DNA of 64,000 nt from Prostheceraeus crozeri (taxonomy: Eukaryota > Platyhelminthes > Polycladida > Euryleptidae): assembly GCA_907163375.1 (NCBI GenBank), contig CAJQUW010008653.1, forward strand, positions 124,001-188,000. The letters run 5' to 3'. The position numbers were made by a program, and so were the translations under genes. Positions 21,578 to 29,342 of this stretch are shown piece by piece. Under the pieces are notes generated by a model that searched no databases, had not been told where the DNA came from, and saw only the letters and a list, made by a program, of their open reading frames with translations. The first letter of the stretch is position 1, and each line of letters starts with the position of its first letter.

Positions 21578-21585
21578 TAAGCAAA
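21578..21585 (+). promoter_or_regulatory. TAAGCAAA motif before the plus-strand gene at 21611
   Basis: TAAGCAAA, 26 bp before ATG 21611. The divergent pair shares a gap of about 65 bp. Confidence 0.55.
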
Positions 21586-21610
21586 CGTTTTGCTATGTCT
21601 AAAACTAACT

Positions 21611-21943
21611 ATGATTGCCAAGCTCTCTTCTCAGTGTCACGTTACATGGAAGGCTCGACGCATTACCTTTTACGATACTCATCGACAAGTTAAAATAAGT
21701 TTATCCCCTTTTCAAATGGATAACCTGCACGATGCTTTACATATCATGCATCATCCAATGTACTATATCCCTCTAGGTGGGCGTCTATTCATTATTCGAC
21801 GAGATTTCATTGCTCTTCATGATCAATATGGTGTTATACATTTTACATCCTCAAGTTGGAACAAGTATAGAGAACGTATACATCCTCGCATAATGACTTA
21901 CCTTCAACAAACCAACACTCGTAAGCATGAGTGTGGCAAGTGA
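21611..21943 (+). CDS. Polinton protein, 110 aa, possible PC4-like DNA-binding fold
   Basis: The start ATG 21611 (MIAKLSSQCH) is the first true in-frame ATG after the TAAGCAAA motif. Predicted strands KISLSPFQMDNLHDAL and YYIPLGGRLFIIRRDF, then FTSSSWNKYRERI, weakly resemble PC4/Sub1-type ssDNA-binding proteins (beta strands then a helix). The resemblance is not strong enough to assert function. It is the only plus-strand gene within the capsid module and ends 118 bp before the end of the protease gene, with AATAAA-like sequences between them. It looks intact. Confidence 0.5.
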   Translation: MIAKLSSQCHVTWKARRITFYDTHRQVKISLSPFQMDNLHDALHIMHHPMYYIPLGGRLFIIRRDFIALHDQYGVIHFTSSSWNKYRERIHPRIMTYLQQTNTRKHECGK

Positions 21944-22060
21944 ACAATGTCTTCTTATCTCTACCTATTCATGTTTGATGACTAAATACAACATATTCAA
22001 TCACATCATCTACTTTTCCATTGAAGTATAATAAAGAAAACAAATTTTAATCGTACATAT

Positions 22061-22522
22061 TTATTGAAGGCTTTTATAAAAGTTGCTAATGCGCTTTTCA
22101 TTGAAAAGGGTATCATGTGAAAAATGTCTACAAATGTCATGTAAAGAGTCATAATGTAGTCGTTGCATTACAAAGTAGAGGGCATAGGCTCCACATGTTA
22201 AAGACAAGGGATGTTGATAGGCCAAAGCACTGCAAATCCATTTTCGTGAATGACGGTTCATGAAGCGTGTAACATGATCACAGTTTGGTAAGGCCAATGA
22301 ATCAAAGATTTCACCGCAATAGTTTTTATCAATAAATAAAACTTTCCAGTGTTTGCCGGGTAAGTGTGCTGTATCAGTATTCATGATAATAAATGAGGGT
22401 GGTTTTGGTAAAACTGCGGGCATATTATTAATGGAAAACACACCTCGAAATGCTGCAACAGTGCGTTCATCACCATGTTCTTGAACGACTCTCTCTAGCT
22501 CTGCATCAGATAACCAACGCAT
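22061..22522 (-). CDS. Adenain-like cysteine protease (maturation protease), 153 aa
   Basis: The order of catalytic positions matches the adenovirus-type C5 protease: His58 in GKHWKVLFID, Asp74 in EIFDSL, Gln103 in YQHPLS and Cys110 in LTCGAYALYF. The hydrophobic segments around these residues also fit. It would cleave capsid and core precursors during assembly. The length is somewhat shorter than adenovirus protease (about 204 aa) but normal for Polintons. It starts at 22522, overlapping the end of the capsid region by a base or two, so it is probably co-transcribed with it. Confidence 0.85.
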   Translation of the reverse strand: MRWLSDAELERVVQEHGDERTVAAFRGVFSINNMPAVLPKPPSFIIMNTDTAHLPGKHWKVLFIDKNYCGEIFDSLALPNCDHVTRFMNRHSRKWICSALAYQHPLSLTCGAYALYFVMQRLHYDSLHDICRHFSHDTLFNEKRISNFYKSLQ

Positions 22523-23801
22523 TAACTTGTATAAGAAGCGGAAACGTCACGTAGCCTGTTAATTCGAATGGTGGAATCGAACACAGCATAGATGAGTACA
22601 TTGACTGTTTTCGTCAAATCTTTTTCAAAAAAGAATTCTAGTTTAAGACCCTTCGTGGCAAATCCCGGACGATAAAAAGCACCTGCTTCATTGTTTGCTG
22701 TCAAATCAAATGCATAAAGCGTATAACCATTAGCAAATTCATCATAGGTCAAACCATTCGTGTCATCAGTATTCCAGTATTTAAAGGTCTCCATAGTATT
22801 TTGATATGAGCGAGAATAATGTCCATTAGCAAAGTCTGGGCAAAAAGGAGTACCAGGAATGCAATCAGTATCGCGATACAATCCGATTTGATTTAAACCA
22901 AAGTGTTCAAAGTTGAGGGGATTCGTCGATATATTACCATTGTATGCATCATTTGCAATCAATCCCACAATGATCTTTTTTGGTGATTGTATAGGAAACA
23001 AACTATCTTTAACAAAGCTCTTTTGCGCACGAGGAATGGTGAAACTATGGATCTCAGTATGATTTACATCATAAAGAGCATCATACTTCTTCAAACCCAT
23101 CTCGTGACCATTAATCACCGAAGGATTCACTGTCATTCGTCGCACATAAAGTCTAACACTTTCAAACCTATCTTAAATTCAGTCTTTGCTCCATAAGTAT
23201 TCAATACAAATTTAGGATCGTTCGGCAAGAGATGAACTCGCATGTCTACTTTTGACATTAAGAAACGTGATTGACGGAAAAAGTCCAAATATAGGGGACC
23301 ATATAATTCACACACCCTACTTTCTGCAGTCCACTTTTCACGAGTGACAAATCCCTTGTTTTTGTCACTATCAAATTTACCAGCTTCATCTTTACACCAA
23401 CCCATAACAGACATGTGACTCTTTTGTACTTGTGGCTGGAACTGCAATACTGTTGAAAAATAACCGAGATAGGGATAACTGTGTTGACCACCTTCAACCC
23501 GAGTTTCACCAATGGTCAATGATACATCCTTAAAGAGCGTTGCTATTGCCAAGTTATTCACGGCTACTTTATCCTTGTCGTCAATGTCTGTACCGTTCTT
23601 ATTTACTATCTTAAACTTAACATGTAGATTGATGTCATTTACATCGATGTACTCAGCATCATTTCCTGGTATTAAAAACTCAATGACACTACCGGAATCG
23701 ATACTTGTCTGTGGATAACGAATGGATACATAATTTCTAATGATATCCGTCTGTATAGGTGTTCTATCAAATAAGCAAAGGGATGAGGTTTTACATTCCA
23801 T
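22522..23801 (-). pseudogene. Double jelly-roll major capsid protein region (fossil)
   Basis: The region encodes a beta-strand-rich protein of the expected size (about 420 codons) at the expected place between protease and the small basic capsid protein. N-terminal features typical of Polinton major capsid proteins are an opening with the FDRTPIQTDI block, SIDSGSVIEFLIPG and YIDVNDINLHVKF. A strand-rich middle follows with GGQHSYPYLGYF. The C-terminal half has conserved-looking NPSVINGHEMGL and YTLYAFDLTANN segments. A TTTGCTAG variant of the core-gene motif lies 27 bp before the start. The coding sequence is broken. Confidence 0.8.
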
Positions 23802-23827
23802 ATTTAAAACAGTCTACGTCGTCTGCG

Positions 23828-23835
23828 TTTGCTAG
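23828..23835 (-). promoter_or_regulatory. Variant core-gene motif before the major capsid region
   Basis: CTAGCAAA in gene sense, 27 bp before the start at 23801. It differs from TAAGCAAA at two positions. Confidence 0.4.
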
Positions 23836-23858
23836 GAGGCATACCAGATGCTCTTCGC

Positions 23859-24191
23859 TTACGTTTGCCTGAAGTAGAGAGTGGATTGATGACTGATGAC
23901 AGACCTGATACCAGCCTTACCGACATTCTTCAAACGCTGTATTCCATGACGCTTTAGCGATTCACGAATCGGCAATCTTCCTGAAAGCGCATCACTTGCT
24001 ACATCCGCTGCTAATCCTACAGCTTCCTTTAAAGCTGATTTTCCCACATTTGCGATAGTGGGGAACATCATGCCTTTGACAGCGCCCAATAGACTACCCC
24101 CTTTTTGACGTCTCGATCCAGCATAAACGGGAAAGCCAGCTCCATGACTAACATAGGAGGGAGCAGAATAAAACGTAGCAGTTTGATCCAT
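23859..24191 (-). CDS. Small basic minor capsid/cement protein (pVI/pX-like), about 110 aa
   Basis: The N-terminus is rich in Tyr, Ser and Gly (FYSAPSYVSHGAGFPVYAG), followed by RRQKGGSLLGAVKGMMFP and an amphipathic helix (NVGKSALKEAVGLAADV) with basic residues. The KGG..LG motif and amphipathic segment are characteristic of the small internal capsid protein that Polintons encode directly upstream of the major capsid gene. The role would be capsid cementing or membrane interaction. A TAAGCAAA motif is 37 bp upstream, overlapping the end of the integrase region. Confidence 0.65.
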   Translation of the reverse strand: MDQTATFYSAPSYVSHGAGFPVYAGSRRQKGGSLLGAVKGMMFPTIANVGKSALKEAVGLAADVASDALSGRLPIRESLKRHGIQRLKNVGKAGIRSVISHQSTLYFRQT

Positions 24192-24227
24192 TGGTATTTA
24201 TTCATTTATATTTACACAATTCATTAC

Positions 24228-24235
24228 TTTGCTTA
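24228..24235 (-). promoter_or_regulatory. TAAGCAAA motif before the pVI-like gene
   Basis: TAAGCAAA in gene sense, 37 bp upstream of the start at 24191. Confidence 0.5.
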
Positions 24236-25300
24236 GGACCGTTGACTAACACGATAAAGGTCAGAATGACGAATCCAACTGTTCATTGAATTTGGATAGC
24301 CAGCCCATTTCACCAGACTCCACTTTTCCCCTTGTCGCATTTGGTGACGAAGTATCTTTTCAACCATGTAGTCATCATCTTCTTTGGTGATGGGCGTTAT
24401 CTCATGACGATAAAAACTCCTTTCAATCTCTTCACCATGATAATCACGAAGCTTGTAGGTAGTGGGCTTGAATTTCTTGTTAACCTCATAGACAGTAAAT
24501 ATTTCTTCCGTCCAATTGGGAAGATATCCTTTCGCAAACACGCTTTTCACCTTGGAAATGCGAACTTTGTCACCAACCTGAATGTCATGTTTACCTTGTG
24601 ATGGTTGCTTGCGTTTATCATTGATTTCACGGATTGTATCCACCATGTTTGGAGTTCTGTCGGCAGGTTTGTGACCAATCATACGATGAACAGAATGATT
24701 GTAAGCGTGTACAGTATCTTGTAATACATCCGTCCACTTTTGTGTTACTTTTGCAGTGAAATAGCGCCATAGACGAGTTTTCAGCGTACGATTAAAGCGT
24801 TCGACCACTGCAGCCTTGTATGCACTTTTCACACTACACAGCTCAATGTTGTGTTCGCGAAATAAAGCACGCACATGTCTGTTTTCAAACTCTTTTCCTT
24901 GATCAGTCTGAATACGTGTGGGAATGCGTCCTTCACTGAAAATATTTTGAAAAGCTTTGGCCACTTATTCACCACGTTTTGTCTTGAGTGGTTGAACCCA
25001 AGCATAATGGGAAAATAAGTCAATGACAGTTAGGAGAAAGCGATAGCCTTTATTCTTTTTAGCTAATGAAGAAACATCAACCAAATCTGCTTGCCATTGT
25101 TCATCAATATCATGAACGATATAAGAACGGGTAGGATAACGTTTTCGAGCTTGTGTGTGCAATGTATATGCAGGTTGAGCTTTTAACCATCTCTTCACTT
25201 GTTTCTGTGAATAACCACTTGCTTGTGACAACTTTTCCACTGAAGCATAACCTGCATGATGCTTTGGGTTATAGTAAATTGATTTCAGATGTTCATCCAT
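24233..25300 (-). pseudogene. Polinton rve-family integrase with C-terminal chromodomain (fossil)
   Basis: An N-terminal region of helices (SVEKLSQASGYSQKQVKRWL, with the zinc-binding type HTH seen in these integrases) leads to the catalytic core. QADLVDVS carries the first aspartate, IQTDQGKEF the second, and VVERFNRTLK the glutamate block. The C-terminus (YMVEKILRHQM ... WSLVKWAGYP ... SWIRHSDL) is a chromodomain. The enzyme inserts element DNA, generating the 6-bp duplication seen at the ends, and the chromodomain would guide it to marked chromatin. The region is broken. Confidence 0.85.
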
Positions 25301-25306
25301 CGTCTA

Positions 25307-25501
25307 TTAAGAGGGATCGTTTGTTTTCCTCAAAGTATCAATCTTTTTCTCCGCTAGGGTTTGCGTTTGTGTTTGAGACCTGCTTTTGCTACTTTTTTGA
25401 GCCGTCTTGTATGAATCACTTTTATAACATGTGCTTGAGCAGTTCAATGACACATGAATGTTTGGCAACTCTGAACATGGGATGCAACATAGCTTCTTCA
25501 T
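25307..25501 (-). CDS. Small Cys-rich then Ser/Thr/Gln-rich ORF after the ATPase, 64 aa
   Basis: The ATG overlaps the stop region of the ATPase gene, and the frame ends 6 bp before the integrase start, filling an otherwise empty gap. The N-terminal half has five cysteines (KKLCCIPCSELP..., CSSTC); the C-terminal half is basic and low-complexity (SSKSRSQTQTQTLAEKK). No family is recognised. Tight packing argues for a gene; composition alone does not. Confidence 0.35.
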   Translation of the reverse strand: MKKLCCIPCSELPNIHVSLNCSSTCYKSDSYKTAQKSSKSRSQTQTQTLAEKKIDTLRKTNDPS

Positions 25502-26331
25502 TAAAAGTCTGTGATAAAATCAAATGATGGATAGCGTGTTGAAGGTTTTGGTATACGCTTCGGCAATTTCTCGGGTGTTTTCAAAGTTTGCTTGATTCTC
25601 TTTTTAGGTCTCTCTACACTTTGCAACTTTCTCTTCCTAGGTGTAGAATCATTTTCCATTTCCTGTAAGATATCACGACCAAGAATTGCCTTTGGAACAT
25701 TGAATTTCTTCATACTTTTTAAAAAGAACTCCCATCCTGTAGGTGTAAAGTGACGACGACGATCACGAACAGCATGATTAATTAAATCTTCCACTCTTGA
25801 GTCTCTAATGACTCCACCATCATCACCTACCACTTCACCTCGTTGTGTGATTTTCAAGTTGGGCTCGACACTTCGATATAAGCTCAGTGCGCGATTGCGA
25901 TGGGGTTTGGGTGAACCAAACGAAAGATCATTGCGAATTTTTTCTTTCAATTGTTTCATTTCTTCTAAAGTAGAACTCTGCTTTATCAAACGATCATATG
26001 GATTTTTACTTTGTACAGCTTCTTGTTCATATTGCTGATTAAGTTGTAACATTTGATTTGCCCAACGTTGATGAGCACTCTGCATTGTAGTCAGATGTAT
26101 ATATTCTTCTTGTGGAATAGCAATCATCCCCGGTTGAACCAAGTAACCCTTACCAACCAATTCACGATGTAAGTTATGTTGATAAATTCCATAGCACCAA
26201 ACAACGCGATTCGGTATGCAGTCAAAAATCTCATTACGACGCTCCAACAACTGCAGTGTTAAATGTGTCTTCCCACTATGAGAGGGTCCTACGATACACA
26301 TAGTGCGATTGCAACGTAAACGGAAATCCAT
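25501..26331 (-). CDS. FtsK/HerA-type packaging ATPase, 276 aa
   Basis: The Walker A motif GPSHSGKTHLT sits at residues 14-24, right after the start, as in Polinton and adenovirus IVa2-like or poxvirus A32-like packaging ATPases. RVVWCYGIYQ is the next conserved strand. The Walker B region is less clear to the eye. The C-terminus is a basic tail (RKRKLQSVERPKKRIKQ). It would power DNA packaging into the capsid. It looks intact and has no TAAGCAAA motif upstream. Confidence 0.8.
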   Translation of the reverse strand: MDFRLRCNRTMCIVGPSHSGKTHLTLQLLERRNEIFDCIPNRVVWCYGIYQHNLHRELVGKGYLVQPGMIAIPQEEYIHLTTMQSAHQRWANQMLQLNQQYEQEAVQSKNPYDRLIKQSSTLEEMKQLKEKIRNDLSFGSPKPHRNRALSLYRSVEPNLKITQRGEVVGDDGGVIRDSRVEDLINHAVRDRRRHFTPTGWEFFLKSMKKFNVPKAILGRDILQEMENDSTPRKRKLQSVERPKKRIKQTLKTPEKLPKRIPKPSTRYPSFDFITDF

Positions 26332-26370
26332 GTTGATTTTGATGAAAAGTCATACCATTTAACTTAGTAT

Positions 26371-26772
26371 CTATCCATTAATAGCTTTATTCGCGAGAGC
26401 ACCAGCTAATCCTCCCAAAGCAGGACCGGCAGCTGCCATGATGATAGGCGCTAAACGTGGTAAGAAGCCACCGCGCTGTGATAATAGTTTGCGTTTTGTA
26501 GGAATCGATGTTTTTGGATTGCTGAAGGTGCAAAGAACTTTACCATGCCTGGCAATTGCATTGGCCTTTTTGCTATTTAATGTCATATAACGCATTTTTC
26601 GTATTTCCGCGCACATTTTACGAATGAAGGCATCGTTTGCCAGCTTCATTGCCTCACATCGATGAGATGGTTTTAATTTTAATAAGCGATGAAGCGTGAG
26701 ACAGAATTTTTTGTTTGCATTTGATTGACACTTTTGTCTGCGCGAACGGTGAGGTAAACGACGTCTAGTCAT
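26371..26772 (-). CDS. Basic protein with hydrophobic C-terminus, capsid/core component, 133 aa
   Basis: The N-terminus is strongly basic (MTRRRLPHRSRRQK), the middle helical with conserved-looking NAIARHGKVLCTF and PTKRKLLSQRGGF. The C-terminal 25 residues are hydrophobic and Gly/Ala-rich (LAPIIMAAAGPALGGLAGAL). This layout recurs in Polinton gene sets next to the ATPase; a DNA-condensing core or membrane-active internal capsid role is likely (inference). A TAAGCAAA motif lies 27 bp upstream. Confidence 0.6.
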   Translation of the reverse strand: MTRRRLPHRSRRQKCQSNANKKFCLTLHRLLKLKPSHRCEAMKLANDAFIRKMCAEIRKMRYMTLNSKKANAIARHGKVLCTFSNPKTSIPTKRKLLSQRGGFLPRLAPIIMAAAGPALGGLAGALANKAING

Positions 26773-26798
26773 TTTTACAGGTGGATGTTAGAGTGTTC

Positions 26799-26806
26799 TT
26801 TGCTTA
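26799..26806 (-). promoter_or_regulatory. TAAGCAAA motif before the basic capsid/core gene
   Basis: TAAGCAAA in gene sense, 27 bp upstream of the start at 26772. Confidence 0.55.
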
Positions 26807-27268
26807 AACACGACAGCAGCGTCGAAACATCACCGTCGTAAACGCAATGAAATAGAGGAACACATTGAGTACAGCACTAGTAAACAGCAATGCACTGATA
26901 ACAGCCACAGTACCAGTAGGATAGTCAGAAGCAGATACATGTGTGGGTAGCTGTAATGTATCATTCAGTGAGGTGCTTTAGTTCAATGGAAACAGTTCAG
27001 CTGTGTCGTTTGCTGACATGTTATGAGCCAGACATGAACAATCTGTTTGTACGACGATGCTTGTAAAAATTAATGCTTTTGCATCAATTGTGCTTAAGTG
27101 GAAAAGGCTTCCCATAAGCAACGTGTAGAATACATAACTCCAAGCAAGGTAATTAAAGAAGACCATGATGTAATAGTGATGAAAGTGTATTCGTAAACTG
27201 CTTTGGTTTAAAATTATAAGATGGCACATATTCAACATCTTCACAGTTTGCGTGAATGATGATAGCAT
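26805..27268 (-). pseudogene. Membrane-protein-like region (fossil)
   Basis: The minus strand encodes hydrophobic segments typical of membrane proteins: a tyrosine/phenylalanine-rich span near 27.15 kb, and near 26.85 kb a longer aliphatic span ending in a basic RRCC-type stop-transfer. Potential N-glycosylation sites lie between them. No family is recognised and the region is not intact. It partly overlaps the next small gene upstream. Confidence 0.35.
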
Positions 27269-27398
27269 TACTCAAACGATGTATCATCTCTCTACAATCA
27301 CTAGATGATAATAGTTTTTCCAACACAAGAATCCACTGCCTTGTATAATCATGCTTTCTCTTTTCAATGAGACGGTGATACAGTGGTGTCATGGTCAT
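27153..27398 (-). CDS. Polinton accessory ORF, 81 aa, helical, unknown
   Basis: The start at 27398 lies about 43 bp after a TATA box (27441-27447). The protein is mostly helical with a basic N-terminus (HRLIEKRKHDYTRQW) and several histidines and cysteines (SSSDCREMIHRLSNAIIIHANCED). No family is recognised. It belongs to the right accessory block, which reads inward from the right TIR. Confidence 0.45.
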   Translation of the reverse strand: MTMTPLYHRLIEKRKHDYTRQWILVLEKLLSSSDCREMIHRLSNAIIIHANCEDVEYVPSYNFKPKQFTNTLSSLLHHGLL

Positions 27399-27440
27399 AG
27401 ATGACTGTTGTAAAATCGACTAAGATTTCATCAAAATCAT

Positions 27441-27450
27441 TTATATACAT
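27441..27450 (-). promoter_or_regulatory. TATA box (gene at 27398)
   Basis: ATGTATATAA in gene sense, about 43 bp upstream of the start. Confidence 0.55.
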
Positions 27451-27462
27451 TGACTGTTGAAA

Positions 27463-27951
27463 TTATTTCTTGATCACAGATGGGACACAACATAGTTTCC
27501 AAAGGTACATAGCACGTAGAACACATAACAGCATGATAACATGGTAAAAGAGAAGGGACCGCTCCCTTTTAAAACATTCAATGCAGTTCCGTTCACATAA
27601 TAATTTAAACGTCTCTTCTTCCAATTTCTTTCTGAAGTCACTTTTATTGGTAGAGCTACTTGGCAAATCAGTTGCAAATGCCACTTCTTTCTTTTTCACT
27701 CAAGATCGCTCCAATTTCATCCTCCTGTTTTCACTGTAACTACATTGCAGCATGGAAAAATCCTCTATCCATCTTGGATCCAAATGATGATTCATAGCAT
27801 GCTCATCTAGATCCATTAGTCTTTCAACTAAAGCGCCAGATTTAATGTTTTCATTTACATTTGTGACACTTTCTATAGCCTTCAACGAATAACCAGGCTC
27901 TCTTGCTACAGACCATGAAGTTGGGAAACGAATGCAACTTTTCATCTTCAA
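27463..27951 (-). pseudogene. UBA-RING-like ubiquitin-ligase region (fossil)
   Basis: The upstream half resembles a UBA-type helix bundle (PGYSLKAIESV ... GALVERLMDLDE), as found before the RING in inhibitor-of-apoptosis proteins. The downstream half is rich in Cys/His with pairings reminiscent of a RING finger (ERNCIECF, then further Cys and His residues toward the end). No BIR domain is seen. The region is broken. If correct, the ancestor modified host ubiquitin or apoptosis signalling; this is inference from motif order. Confidence 0.45.
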
Positions 27952-27959
27952 ATAATTTC

Positions 27960-28390
27960 AAATGATGATGAGTGTCAGGAATGGACACTCAGTTGAATAT
28001 GCTTGATATGACTTGTACACCTTTGACAGTATTGATGACTCTGTGTAATCTAATACTTTACTTTCACAAACATGAGTTGTGGTAAGAACTATTTGACTAC
28101 ACTAACGCTTACATTTTATGACACTTGTGTTTCATAAAACGCCATGATCAAACTTTCTAGCTATACATCAACCTGTGTTGCAGTAAAACTTTTGTACAAC
28201 ATGATAAACTTTACTTTCATTTCATCAATTTTTCACCCATCGTCTGAGTTATACGGGCTTGGAACCGTCATGAAAGCAAATGACTTTCAGGCCTCATTAT
28301 GGGTAGCCTCGTAAAGGCTCATGGATCATTCACGGAAAAAAGGCAATGAAGCATTGTGTATTTCTTCATGTTTTAAAGAAAGGATGCTCT
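27960..28390. other. Intergenic with reiterated CTTTCA/TTTCATAAAAC motifs
   Basis: Holds no credible gene. Short motifs (ACTTGTGTTTCATAAAAC, GATCAAACTTTC, CTATTTGACTA) recur here and again at 28.76-28.93 kb, forming a degenerate direct-repeat family around the last right-flank gene. Confidence 0.5.
28300..28319 (-). terminator. Histone-mRNA-like 3' stem-loop
   Basis: In gene sense the hairpin is AGCCT-TTACG-AGGCT followed by ACCCA, the canonical histone 3' flank. It lies about 70 nt past the stop of the gene at 28391-28624 and has the same stem length and TTAYG loop as the hairpin at 19238. Confidence 0.5.
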
Positions 28391-28624
28391 TCACTCATAT
28401 TTATGTTTAGGTCCAAACCATCTTCTCTCTTTTAGCATGTTGGATTGTTTTTGATGACTAACTATTGTTGCTTTCTTCACATAGTCAATCGTTTCTAGAC
28501 AATCGGCAATCTTCCTTGGATCAGCTGTCTTGATTGCCATGGAGTAGTACCTTTCTGACAACTCCATGATTGTGTTCTTTTCTTCCTTTTGACGAATCAT
28601 TAATTCAGCTTCTGTCTCACTCAT
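28391..28624 (-). CDS. Polinton accessory protein, 77 aa, charged helical
   Basis: The outermost right-flank gene, reading inward like its left-end counterpart. TATA-like elements lie 50-75 bp upstream. The protein is highly charged (ETEAELMIRQKEEKNTIMEL) with a basic C-terminus (LKERRWFGPKHKYE), and probably mostly alpha-helical. No family is recognised. A histone-like hairpin follows the stop. Confidence 0.5.
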   Translation of the reverse strand: MSETEAELMIRQKEEKNTIMELSERYYSMAIKTADPRKIADCLETIDYVKKATIVSHQKQSNMLKERRWFGPKHKYE

Positions 28625-28659
28625 GATGCAGGATCATTACACTGTGACAATGCTCAGTG

Positions 28660-29342
28660 AAAAGTGAATTTCTATAAAGTGCTACCTCCTTATATCTCGT
28701 CGTAGGAAACCTGAGTCCTGGATGGCGCACTTTGGGACTTGTGATGTGTTTCATTAACTTTCAGACTACATTATCCTTTCATAAACTTGTGTTTCATAAA
28801 ACATCATAATACACTTTCTGACTAGACTTACGAATAAAACGTCGATGATCAAACTTTACTTTTTCAAACGTGTGTCACAGAAAAACTATTTGACTAAACT
28901 TTGCTTTTGCAAACCATGATGCACTTTCACAAGAGCTTGTTCACTAGCGAAGAGAGAAATCTGTAATGTGTTGCGTGTGGCGCAAGGGTGGCCTCCCGTT
29001 TCATTCCATTCATCATTTCGTCTCGGTGATAGAGACAAGCAGAACTTATGGTTCATTCTCGCATGTATGGCCAACTATCGGGAGACAAGTGCAATGGAGA
29101 TTTTATGAGGTAACCTGTGGCAGATAGCTAAATGTCGCCCTGGCGGTCAGAGAACAACGTTGAGACGAAAGGCAACCACTTGGAAACATGACGCAGAGAG
29201 GTTTCACAAGGATTACCATTGCCAACGTCCCGTGCAGTACTCATCGCTACGGACTTCACCGCTTTCTCGAAAGAACGCCCACCAACAGGCCGTATGACAC
29301 CGAAAATCTCCGTGACTTGCACCGTCCATGACTTGATAGCCA
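28660..29342. repeat. Right subterminal region: inverted repeat partner plus diverged duplicate of inner TIR sequence
   Basis: 28918-29015 is the inverse of 17604-17705. 29110-29342 is a diverged second copy of the segment that begins near 29465 (shared AGATAGCTAA and TACGTTGAGA-like blocks at a spacing of about 345 bp), so part of the inner TIR was duplicated on this side only. No credible gene. Confidence 0.55.
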
